Source: Macrocystis pyrifera (lineage: Eukaryota > Sar > Phaeophyceae > Laminariales > Laminariaceae). Taken from it: a stretch of DNA of 64,000 bases. The stretch spans positions 6,890,633 to 6,954,632 of the forward strand of contig JASSKH010000014.1 in NCBI GenBank assembly GCA_031763025.1. The letters run 5' to 3'. The notes beneath the pieces were generated by a model. It was not told where the DNA came from and ran no database searches. It saw nothing but the letters and a program-made list of their open reading frames with translations. Position 1 is the first letter of the stretch, and each line of letters begins with the position of its first letter. Below, piece by piece: positions 44,901-52,040 of the stretch. Both the position numbers and the translations under genes were made by a program.

Positions 44901-47900
44901 CATCAGCGATCATTGTTTCCGATCGTTGATTCCTCATATTTATTTAACGACCTCCTTTTTTCCGATCGTTGAACGATCGTTTTTAACGATCCCCTTTTTC
45001 GACCGTTGAACGATCGTTTTTAAGCATCCTTTTTTGCGATCGTTGGACGATCATGTATTTAACGATCTCTTCTTACGAGCGTTGAATGATCGTTTTTATC
45101 GATCTCTTTTTACGATCGTTAAACGACCGTACTCAAGCATCCCTTTTTCCGATTGCGGAACGATTGGGTTTTTTAACGATCCTTTTTTTTCTGATCGTTG
45201 AACAAAATCCTTTTTTTAGCTATCCTTTTTTACGATCATCATCTACTACGTACGAAGGGGGGCTACCCCCACTTTCACTGCAACAGCGTTTACGCCTCTC
45301 GAGCTCTGAACCTCGCTCAAAGTTGGTTTAAACCGATATTTGGTTGGCGTATAGCGTATAGCAAACAATGCTGCCATGGCGGGGCGTATCGTGAAAACGA
45401 AAACCTTTTACAAATCGTGTAACTGCATATTAATAGGGCAAGTCGCTCGGCTGGAGGGTTACTCTGACCGGCTGAAAATATTGGACATTAACTAAACGTA
45501 ACGCCCCCTTACCGTATGACCAGGCTTGGGTAGTTACTCAGCTGAGGAGTCCCCTTAAGGCAGAACTATTATTGTAGTTTGGCCAGAATGTGCTCTACCC
45601 CTACATGCAACCGCTATCGCAACGCAAGTCGCGCGTAGAGCTCAAGATTGCTCGTACCTTTTTTGTATCATACTACACGTCATTCAGCGTAATTTAGAAA
45701 AAAATTATGGCCGATCCGCCTGTGGGGCAGAAAGAGCCGCTATAATACCCTTGTGTATGTGCCGTGCACCTGGTTGTACTCACTGACGTCTTGAATCAGT
45801 GTGAATTCATAAAATATTCAACATCCCCCCTGAAAGTGTTTGCGGGAGGTCAGCAGAGATCCAGACGGTCGTAGGATTTTTTGGCCGTCACCTTCTGATC
45901 CTACTTCAACCCGCGGAAAGTTTTGCCGACCCTCGAGTGGCGTCTGGACGAGCCGTGGTCACAGGTGCCCCCCCCCCCCCCCGTACAGGCGCTTGAGCGC
46001 GTGCTATGTTGTAAGTATATATACACCAGCAGTAATTTTTGTTCGACATATTTATGAGGAACTACCGGCATCATCCCGTTTGTGTTACAACAGTGTGTTC
46101 ATTAGTACCTACTACAGTAGTAGGGCATGGGATTGCTTATTCATCGGGTTAACCCCCCCCCCCCCCCTACAGATTTTCTGAAAGGTCAGGTTTGGGTGGG
46201 CACGGAGCTCCTCAAGTGAGGATTCCCAGAACGTTCTATTACGGAGGTCTATAGTTAACAGGACCCATGGCATACATAAAAACCTACATATTTAGGTATT
46301 TTTACTAACAATATTTGGTCCTGTTTACTATGGTCTCCCGTAATAGGTGCTACCCGAAACTACCGTAGCGCGCGCGAATGGTTCGGCGTTACCACTGCTC
46401 GTCAAGTTTCATCGAATTTTGCCAACTTCGTTCGCGCCGTCGCGCTGTCAGGGCCGTACGAGAAGGGCCCGACCACTTTCGTTGTGTAGGCTTGCATCCG
46501 GGGTGGTAGTGTTATAGCTCAATCCGGCAACCAGCCGTCGTGGTGTCTGTCTGCCTCTCGGCCTCGAATTGTTAGGCCCACGGAAAAAAAAACGAAAAGG
46601 GTAGCCGCAAAAAACAAACTCTGAGCAGTCGTCGAGTTTTTTGCTTCCCGTGTGAATTCTGCAAAGTATAAAAAAGAAGAAAACAAAATCCACGCCCCCA
46701 CCAGATCATGATCTATCTATCTACACACAGATCATCTACAGTAGTAGTTTCCTCACCACCTGCGGTTTAGAGAGGTTCAACAGGATCTACATGGTAGGTA
46801 CAGACCCAACCCAGGAAGCGTTTGTTTCATGGTCATGAAGTTCACGTTTGTGTAGGACTTGCTTTGTAAGTACGTACCGGTACCCCAAGCCAGGAGACAA
46901 CGTGTGCTACAACTAGGTCGTGAAGTTTTTACGGCTCCCACCCGGCGGCAACGTGAGCTAGATCATGCACCGCATCACGCTAGGGTGATAAGATAGCTCA
47001 CAATCTACTGTAGGACGATTTTCAGGGCTGATTTTCACGACAACGGTGAGGGCGTACAGAGTACGCCGAGCGATGCGCCTACCGGTCCGGAAGTATCCCA
47101 CCGAGATCGTTCCAAAGCCACCATTTTCGTTGCCTATGCCCCCGTCCCTGGGTTTGGAGAAAACCGGGTCGAAAAATCGTCCCAGGGGTCGTGTTACCTC
47201 GAGTGAAGTATGCGGTACATATCAGCCCCCTGCCTTGAAATAAGTATATCGTGCAGTCGGGATTGGTGGTCTGCCGGATGTGTGAAGAATTATCTCGCCA
47301 AGATTGCAATGATCCATAGTCGTCGTGCCTCAATGTCGAACTTGTATAGGCCCACGGAAGCGACATGGAAGCCGTGGTCGCGGTGGAGAGACGGTCCTTG
47401 CTGATGAAAGAACTTATTGACGAGGCAACCAAAAGAGACGCCGCCAGGGACGACGTCACGGTTAAACGGTGAAGAGACGAGGGGGGCGGGCCGTTTTTGT
47501 TTTTTAAGGACACTACGTATATGCAGTACGCGCGATCGAAGTATTAGCGTTGTCGCACGCAGCTTACAAGATTTGGGTTTCCAAACGTCGATATGATACG
47601 TGCTTCGTATATAGGTATGTACTCGTGCAAGCTGACCTTTAACGTACTATTTATTAGCTATAAAATTCAACGAGTATATGATGCCTCAAGTATGAATACT
47701 ATTGTTTGTGTAGTGGTAAAGTGCACTTGACTGATGCGTGTTGCCGTTATTGTTCTTGATCCTGTTCTCGTTCTTGCTCTTGATATTCTTATCGTTCTTG
47801 TTCTTCCTGCCGTTCTTGTTCTTGTGTCGCCGCAGCGACGCGGCCGAAAGAGACGGAAACTCCCGTTTGCTGCGAGCATTGAGGACGAGGGAGTCTGAGC

Positions 47901-49330
47901 TCGAGGGGAGGCGGTCGAGAAGAAACCTGTTCATTCAGGCCGTGTGCGACGCCACAGACTTTGATAAGGTAAGCGCACATCACGGTCTTGCTGCGTTGCC
48001 TGTCCCCTCGTTGATACCAGTATATCCTCGTTCAGTGGTCTCCGGATATTTTTCAGAGCTTCACGGGTCAGGAACTGTTTCAAACGTCACGGGTCGGGTC
48101 GGTTTGGGTTGGGTAGGTTCGGGTCGGGCCAGGAAGTGTCTCTCACGGGTCGGGTCGGGTCGGGTAAGGGTCACCCGACTCGACCCGACCTAACCCTTGG
48201 GGTTTCACCCCACCCGTGAACAGCCCTGGTATTATCGGGAAGGGAGGGGAAAGAGGATGTGAGGTAGGGGGATAGGGGGTGGGTGGGGGGCATTGGTAGA
48301 GCTACGGATTTTTTCATGGTGCTGCCGCTGCCTTGCCTGCCCTAGTTGATGGCGTTTCACGGCAACAGGGATAGTATTGTCTTGTTCAGGTTGCCCCCGG
48401 GGGGTTGGGATAGTGTGGGCGTGGAGACCGTTTGCGGCTCCACATACCTTGAGAAGGTAGATACTGTTGTCTTGCCTGCCTTGCCTGCTTTGCTTGCCTT
48501 GCCTGATGCCTTGCCTGCCGCGTTTGTCGAGGCTATATCACAGCGGTGTCCGTGAGTTAGGAGTTTATTGACAGTTGCCCCCGGATATTCGTCAAGGGGC
48601 GGGCGCGAGGGCGGGGTGGTTGGGGGTGTATTCATGTCATGCATGGCCGTAGTCGTACGACCGTAGACCCTCGCATCCCGACAGCGCCGGGATGGACCAA
48701 ATCGGGTTTTCACCGACCAGGAAGACAGTGCTTGAACCAAGCGCGAACCGCTCTGAGGTTTTGGGCGAATCACGTGAAGGGTGGACTGCATCCTGCGAAG
48801 CACCGCTTGTAAAGCGAACTTGCAATGGATGACAGCTTCGACAGCATTGATTTTGTTTCTGGGTTGACCAAATCCAGAGGTAGCAAATACGATGTATCTG
48901 CCTCGTGGGTGCCTTACCATAAACACTTCGTGATACGATCATTCCCCTTGAGCGGAGCTAAGGTTCTCCATCTCGCACAAATGATTTATCTCAACCGCCA
49001 GCCGTGGTGACTGCCAAAACGAAACAAAACAAAAACGGTCCCCTTGTTGTTTAACTCACGCAGTGAGAGGTGTTTTTTTACTGAGTTATTGCCAACCGAC
49101 GCCAACCTAGGGGGGGGAGGCGCAGGAGGGACTGGGAAGGGGCAAGGGGGCGGGGGTGTACTCGATAGGAGAGATGTACTCGATCTCATGCATGACCGTA
49201 GTCGTATGACCGTAGACCCTCGCATCCCTACAATGCCGGGACGGAGCATGTCGGGTTTTCACCGACCAGGCAGACATTGCTTGCACCAAGCGCGAAGCGC
49301 CGTGAGGTGTCCGGCGGGGGTGTGTGGAAT

Positions 49331-49370
<40 letters not shown>

Positions 49371-50703
49371 GCTCGTTTTCTGCGAGTCATTTATCTCAAA
49401 TCGATCCACGTGAGGTTACGGCCCTTTTTGACAGACCACCGTTCCGCATACATACGCTAGCCACCATCTGCGATACACCCCGTGCATGAAAAAACTTTGG
49501 TTCTTGGAGTAAATCGTAATAACGTGGCTTGCCAAGAACAATCGTGCTTGTGGTCATGTTGAGAGAGCTCGTGTATGCAACCCTAATATCTCATGCCGTC
49601 TTTTGAATCCAACAGAGTTATCGTACGTACTTTGGTATGACGAAACATACCGGAAGCTTTCGTTGGTGCTTGGTAGTTGGCACATACCCAGAAAACTCGT
49701 TGTTGGCCAACGATGCATGCAACAACGGTGGGGGTAGCACCGCACTTTGTCTCAGTCTAGTAAATGATTGCTCAGACTATCCCATAACCCATTGTGTTTT
49801 CGAGGGCGTCGTACTGCTGTACGGCTGTTCCAGTGTAAAGGGCCTTCTCGGGTTTCGCGCATGATTCAAGAAAAAAAATGGTGAACTACCAATTCCGTAA
49901 AAGTGCTGTCGTGTATAATGCACCAACCGCAGGAGAAGGACAGGCTCAAGCTGACCACCGCGGATGGTTATCGACGCGAGCTTAGCAGAAAGGGGGGCCT
50001 GGCTCGTGTGGCGTTCTCGTCGCCGTGCCCCGGAACATTTTCTTCTTTGGATACTACTCCGCGGGATCACGATGGTCCTGCACCGACGGCGGGTTATTGC
50101 GGAATAATCGACAGCAGCTCGTACGGCGGTGGACCTTACAGCAGCGGCAGCGATAGCAGCAGCAGTAACAGCAGAAGCAACAGCAGAAGCAACAGCAGAA
50201 GCAACAGCAGAAGCAACAGCAGAGGCAACAGCAAAAGCAACAGCAGAAGAGGAAACATTGGAAGAAACAAAAATACCAAGAAGAGCAGCAGCAGTCGCCG
50301 CAGAAACGAGCTTAACAGCGGCGAGTCGGACGTCTACGGAAGCAACGATGACGCATTATTGGTATATCAAGGCCACCACCGTCAACAGCAGCAACGCCGA
50401 CGGCAACAACGCCTACACCAGCACCAGCACCAGCACCAACACCAACACCAACACCAGCACCAGCATCAACACCAACATCAGCGCCAACACCAACCACCAA
50501 CACCCACACCCACACCACAACCACCCCCACCTCCTCAACCCCCATCGCCAAGACTACAACAACCCCCACCACCACCACAACCGCCCCAACCTCCACAACT
50601 ACCACCCAAACCCCCACCCCCACCGCCAACACCACCACCACCACATGTTTCGTGGCCACCCCCTCCGCACCCATCGCCAAAGGATGGCCAGCCGCGATAC
50701 TAA
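31162..50703 (+). CDS. EF-hand calcium-binding protein, multi-exon gene
   Basis: Predicted exons: E1 31162-32457 (ATG; Ser-rich, Gly/Val-rich; donor GTAAGG). E2 33706-33848 (RGTGGKRDFLSALRTQVIED..FTAAQRRELRQ; donor GTAAGA, phase 2). E3 35686-35794 (first EF-hand). E4 37537-37668 (second EF-hand, QEVKK, donor GTATAT). Further exons 47026-47207, 47350-about 47460, 47836-47968 (LLRALRTRESELEGRR..CDATDFDK; donor GTAAGC) and 49933-50703 (EKDRLKLTTADGYRRELSRK, Asn/Ser, Gln/His and Pro-rich tail). Phases agree for E1-E4 and for the last two. The EF loops DRDGSGEIDCSE and DRDGSGEIGFQE both have D1, D3, S5, E7 and E12, so both should bind calcium. At least one exon is missing between 37668 and 47026, and the join at 47460/47836 is unresolved. 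Function beyond calcium binding is unknown. Confidence 0.65.
31850..32020 (+). repeat. GGT repeats and G-run in EF-hand exon 1
   Basis: (GGT)n with a G run at about 31865-31889, then GGTGTT repeats, encode Gly- and Gly-Val-rich sequence. The opposite strand reads Pro-rich. The G run makes the frame of this exon vulnerable to assembly error. Confidence 0.8.
32117..32437 (+). repeat. 159-bp in-frame tandem duplication in exon 1
   Basis: Two copies offset by exactly 159 bp encode a 53-residue unit: GSMTRCSPRSAHLREETDGD / GSMIRCSPRSSHLREETDGD, then QRGELESSKG. The preserved frame and conservative changes argue that this exon is translated. Confidence 0.9.
32998..33165. repeat. GGGTC/GACCC foldback element, copy 1
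   Basis: A left arm of GGGTCGGGTTGGGTTGGG.. faces a right arm of CCCGACCCGACTCGACCCG.., ending GGCCCGTGAACAGCTCTGG. A second copy with the same outer words (TCACGGGTC and CCCGTGAACAGC) is at 48055-48235. The arms can pair into a long hairpin and the G-rich arm could form quadruplexes. Confidence 0.75.
33563..33605 (+). repeat. Partial copy of exon 2 start
   Basis: CAGCGAGGGACCGGCGTGAAAGCGCGATTTCCTG resembles CAGCGAGGGAC..GCGACTTCCTG at 33703-33735, including the acceptor AG, but carries indels that break the frame. Confidence 0.6.
34735..34839. mobile_element. MITE family A
   Basis: TTACAGGGGACCATAGTAAA at the left and ATGGTCCTCCGTAA at the right. Intron of the EF-hand gene. Confidence 0.8.
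34890..35345 (+). repeat. Family E repeat, long and short copies
   Basis: CTACCGTGGATCATTTAATG and TAAGTATTGG occur at 34920-34950 and again at 35290-35322. The first copy continues to CCGCGCTGAGTAGACTAGCG. The reverse complement is at 51895-52040. Confidence 0.6.
35686..35794 (+). CDS. Exon 3 of EF-hand gene (EF-hand 1)
   Basis: After acceptor CCCACAAG the single G completes the phase-2 codon of exon 2, giving RELRQ-W-FDSLDRDGSGEIDC. The 12-residue loop is canonical. It ends AQEVEKL at donor GTGAGC, phase 0, and the next exon begins VREVDRDGSG, rebuilding the entering helix of EF-hand 2. Confidence 0.8.
36010..36205 (+). repeat. Family C repeat, partial
   Basis: Contains CTACATGCAGTGGGATGAAG.., CATTGCCGGGACGG, GAAACACGCCGTGAGGTG and GGGCGAGTCGCATGACGGGC, in the orientation of the 48630 copy. 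Confidence 0.55.
37404..37449. repeat. Poly-C tract, 46 nt
   Basis: An uninterrupted run of C in the intron just upstream of EF-hand exon 4, followed by CTAACCCTAACCTTAACCCC, a short telomere-like stretch. Confidence 0.9.
37537..37668 (+). CDS. Exon 4 of EF-hand gene (EF-hand 2)
   Basis: The 44-codon exon VREVDRDGSGEIGFQEFLSI, then LQPNRRGAARGTVDKIISLQ, EVKK sits between acceptor GAAAAG and donor GTATAT. Loop residues D, D, S, E and the final E are all present. It lies 87 bp after a 46-nt poly-C tract. Confidence 0.8.
37700..37809. mobile_element. MITE family A
   Basis: TTACGGGGGGGCATAGTAAA at the left and CTCCCCCGTAG at the right. Confidence 0.75.
38017..38119. mobile_element. MITE family A, diverged
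   Basis: TTACGGTGGACCATGGTAAT at the left and GCTCCCCCGTAG at the right, with a diverged core (CATATTTGGGCCTGATTAA). Confidence 0.7.
38290..38450 (+). repeat. (TAA)n-tailed dispersed repeat, partial
   Basis: TTATTATTATGCTTGCCATC through TGCCTTCTATGTCTACTG matches 145-290 with small indels. Confidence 0.6.
38627..38732. mobile_element. MITE family A
   Basis: TTACGGAGGACCATAGTAAA at the left and ATGGTCCTCCGTAA at the right; the two tips match each other exactly (GGAGG/CCTCC). Confidence 0.85.
38922..39026. mobile_element. MITE family A inserted in (TAG)n
   Basis: A near-consensus copy that interrupts a GTAGTAGTA tract: left flank AGTAGTA, right flank TAGTAGTAG. This shows a TA duplication and termini TTACGGGGG..CCCCCGTAA. 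Confidence 0.9.
39027..39666. other. Intron of EF-hand gene, nothing recognised until satellite edge
   Basis: A TACCTGGTA motif at 39302. Isolated satellite-like words (AACGATCGTTTGCAACGATC) appear from about 39636. Confidence 0.5.
39667..40525. mobile_element. Harbinger-like element with TAA target duplication
   Basis: An 859-bp segment begins GGCCAGATCTTATGCAATTT and ends with the inverse ATTGCATAAGATCTGGCC. It is flanked by TAA on both sides (39664-39666 and 40526-40528). GG-starting TIRs and a 3-bp TWA duplication are hallmarks of PIF/Harbinger. It lies within the edge of the 37-bp satellite. No complete transposase is present. A minus-strand stretch (about 40360-40164) reads VDHDTNESFTPGWAINLHHQ and could be captured coding sequence, but nothing supports it further. 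Confidence 0.7.
40530..41100. other. Satellite edge and spacer
   Basis: A few satellite words at 40540-40605 (AATCGATCGTTGAACGATTG), then about 490 bp without a recognised gene or repeat. Confidence 0.5.
41100..45240. repeat. 4.1-kb satellite of diverged 37-bp unit
   Basis: Roughly 110 head-to-tail units of a consensus close to CCGATCGTTGAACGATCG followed by TTTTTAACGATCCCTTTTT. Each unit contains GATCGTTGAACGATC, a near-palindrome, and a pyrimidine-rich spacer. Units are heavily diverged with indels, so the array is old. All frames are closed or meaningless. It occupies an intron interval of the EF-hand gene (between 37668 and 47026). Confidence 0.92.
45241..45894. other. Intron spacer, no gene recognised
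   Basis: No domain or family repeat is seen. Confidence 0.5.
45895..46440 (-). mobile_element. SINE copy, broken by insertions
   Basis: TCTGGACGAGCCGTGGTCAC (about 45939) and ACTGCTCGTCAAGTTTCATC (about 46396) match the SINE body at 11425 and 11515 in the same order. They are separated by C-rich filler (45968-45982, 46150-46167) and the MITE at 46239-46343. Confidence 0.5.
46239..46343. mobile_element. MITE family A
   Basis: TTACGGAGGTCTATAGTTAA at the left and ATGGTCTCCCGTAA at the right, inside the broken SINE. Confidence 0.85.
46441..47025. other. Intron spacer, no gene recognised
   Basis: Nothing beyond short unique sequence. Confidence 0.45.
47026..47207 (+). CDS. Candidate exon of EF-hand gene
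   Basis: After ATTTTCAG the frame reads LIFTTTVRAYRVRRAMRLPV, then RKYPTEIVPKPPFSLPMPPS, to donor GTATGC in phase 0, matching the phase of the next exon at 47350. It enters in phase 1, so it cannot join exon 4 directly. Another frame is also open, so this call is weak. Confidence 0.35.
47350..47460 (+). CDS. Candidate exon of EF-hand gene
   Basis: After acceptor TTGTATAG the frame reads AHGSDMEAVVAVERRSLLMK, then ELIDEATKRDAARDDV, a charged helical stretch. The donor is GTCACG at 47455 or GTTAAA at 47461. Confidence 0.5.
47836..47968 (+). CDS. Exon of EF-hand gene
   Basis: Acceptor TGTCGCCGCAG and donor GTAAGC bound a 133-nt exon reading DAAERDGNSRLLRALRTRES, then RSRRNLFIQAVCDATDFDK. It exits in phase 0, as the next exon at 49933 requires. 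Charged helix, possibly coiled. Confidence 0.65.
48055..48235. repeat. GGGTC/GACCC foldback element, copy 2
   Basis: TCACGGGTCGGGTCGGTTTG.. facing CACCCGACTCGACCCGACC, ending CCACCCGTGAACAGCCCTGG. Same family as 32998-33165. Confidence 0.75.
48330..48545 (+). repeat. TTGCCTGCC minisatellite
   Basis: CTTGCCTGCCTTGCCTGC-type units at 48470-48520 and a related start at 48330-48345. Confidence 0.75.
48630..49015 (+). repeat. Family C repeat, near-complete
   Basis: Starts ATGCATGGCCGTAGTCGTAC and ends CCGCCAGCCGTGGTGACTGC. It includes GCCTCGTGGGTGCCTTACCA and GAGCGGAGCTAAGGTTCTCC. Confidence 0.7.
49145..49320 (+). repeat. Family C repeat, 5' part, ending at poly-G
   Basis: ATGCATGACCGTAGTCGTAT through GCGCCGTGAGGTGTCCGGCG, then a 38-nt G run at 49332-49369. 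Confidence 0.7.
49332..49369. repeat. Poly-G tract, 38 nt
   Basis: Uninterrupted G run in the last intron of the EF-hand gene. Confidence 0.9.
49370..49932. other. Last intron of EF-hand gene
   Basis: Nothing else recognised. It ends in acceptor CCAACCGCAG. Confidence 0.5.
49933..50703 (+). CDS. Terminal exon of EF-hand gene, low complexity
   Basis: Phase-0 entry gives DFDK-EKDRLKLTTADGYRRE, LSRKGGLARVAFSSPCPGTF, then Ser/Asn-Arg repeats (50150-50250, AACAGCAGAAGC units), a Gln/His repeat (50410-50480, CACCAGCACCAA units) and a Pro-rich tail to TAA. Homopolymers and repeats could hide a frame change: another frame stays open to 51097. Confidence 0.6.
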   Translation, partial: EKDRLKLTTADGYRRELSRKGGLARVAFSSPCPGTFSSLDTTPRDHDGPAPTAGYCGIIDSSSYGGGPYSSGSDSSSSNSRSNSRSNSRSNSRSNSRGNSKSNSRRGNIGRNKNTKKSSSSRRRNELNSGESDVYGSNDDALLVYQGHHRQQQQRRRQQRLHQHQHQHQHQHQHQHQHQHQHQRQHQPPTPTPTPQPPPPPQPPSPRLQQPPPPPQPPQPPQLPPKPPPPPPTPPPPHVSWPPPPHPSPKDGQPRY

Positions 50704-50749
50704 TCCCATAAAACATGGCCCATTTGCCCTTCCCGCCGGCCCATCCGCT

Positions 50750-51505
50750 TCCCGCCGCGGCCCTTCAGGGACCCCCGGCGGCAACCCTCCTTTCCGCCGC
50801 GATTCTATCAACGGCGGAGTCCCATCCCTCGTTTCCAGAAACTCGCTCAAACACACCAGTCACCGCGGCCCGGCATTGTTCGCTAAGGGTATGAGTGCCG
50901 TTAACAGATCCCCGGCGACCACCCTTCTTTGTACCGCAACTCTGCCATCGCTGGGTTCCCACGACCCATCTCCAAACAATCGATCGACGAAAGCAACCCG
51001 CGGCGCGGTATTTCCCGCCGCCTCCACCTCCATGAGTACCGTTATATTGATGCCCGTGGCGTCTGGGGATCATCCTCTGGCATTTCCACGAATTTGACAG
51101 TGAAATGCAGGCCGCATGTTCTTGCTTGAACAGTACCACCGTGTGACTGACGCAGAGACTTGAGAGCGTCACCGACTATACATGACGAACATCATATCGC
51201 TATGTTTTATCTCGTTGCTGTTGATCTGAGCCCATCTACCATGTCGGGTGTGCAGCGATGCCTGCCTCGGGCTCCAGCCGAGTTTAGGAGTATAGGTGTA
51301 TCGTTGCATGTTTCTTCGTTCGCGACGACATATTATGCCCCCCCCGGTGGCCTAACCGGGCCCCCCGATAGCCACCCTTTATTTTACCGTGACGCTCGCT
51401 CGAGCCACCGCCGGGTTCCCATCACCCATTTTCCCCAAATAAATTTACCGATATCAAAAACAGTAGCCACGGCCCGAAGGCATTGTCCGTTACCGCTACT
51501 GCAGT
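50750..51505 (+). repeat. Three diverged copies of a ~150-bp unit
   Basis: Copies begin near 50755 (GGGACCCCCGGCGGCAACCC), 50905 (ATCCCCGGCGACCACCCTTC) and 51345 (CGGGCCCCCCGATAGCCACC). Each then has a GGTTCCCA or GAGTCCCA word, an AAACTCGCTC or AAATAAATTTACC word and a CGCGGC or CACGGCCCG word. They lie just past the EF-hand stop and may be 3' UTR or decayed coding repeats. Confidence 0.45.
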
Positions 51506-51562
51506 ATGAGTACCGTCCGATTGTGCTCTGAGGGGAAGGTGTACTTGTCCTTGCTACGGCAG

Positions 51563-51726
51563 AGGGATTGCGAGTAGGGGTAGCAATTAGGGGTCGGAAG
51601 TAGGGGTTGCAATTAGGGTTGCATTTAGGGGTTGCATTTAGGGGTTCCAAGTAAGGGTCACAATTAGGTGTTGCAATTAGGGGTTGTTTTTAGGGGTTGC
51701 AAGTAAGGGTTGCAATTAAGGGTTGA
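51563..51726. repeat. TTAGGGGTTGCAA array (telomere-like)
   Basis: About 11 imperfect 13-14 bp units of TTAGGGGTTGCAA. It contains TTAGGG words but is not a true TTAGGG telomere array. Confidence 0.85.
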
Positions 51727-51894
51727 ACTGTCGAGCCCTAAAAAATGCTACTGAGCGGCTCTCCAGCTGAGAGGCGCATTTTTATGCCCAATAACGTTCG
51801 ATGGCATCGGAAGGGTCCAAATAATCGAACCACGGATGGATTCGATCAGAATGTCTCAGAATAGGTATCCCAAAGAGGTACTAACCGCGCGCTG

Positions 51895-52040
51895 AGTACA
51901 ATATACACCAGCTAAGTGTCCACTTAGCGCGGGGGGGCATACCATCAGGCGAGGACCCACCCCCTGCCGGTGCACAAGGCCTCATCCAATCCAGAGTACT
52001 TCCTTTAAATGGTCCACGGTAGGAATACAGAGTGAGAACT
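51895..52040 (-). repeat. Family E repeat, inverted copy
   Basis: Contains CATCCAATCCAGAGTACTTC and TTTAAATGGTCCACGGTAGG, the reverse complement of 34915-34955, and CGCGCTGAGT / GCCTGATGG-type words. A perfect hairpin GCTAAGTGTCCACTTAGC is at 51911. Confidence 0.55.

Noticed and set aside
41100-45240. CRISPR-like array in the GATCGTT satellite
   Set aside because: The units are contiguous diverged tandem repeats without unique spacers, in a eukaryotic intron.
51563-51726. True telomere array
   Set aside because: The unit is TTAGGGGTTGCAA, not TTAGGG, and it lies mid-window.
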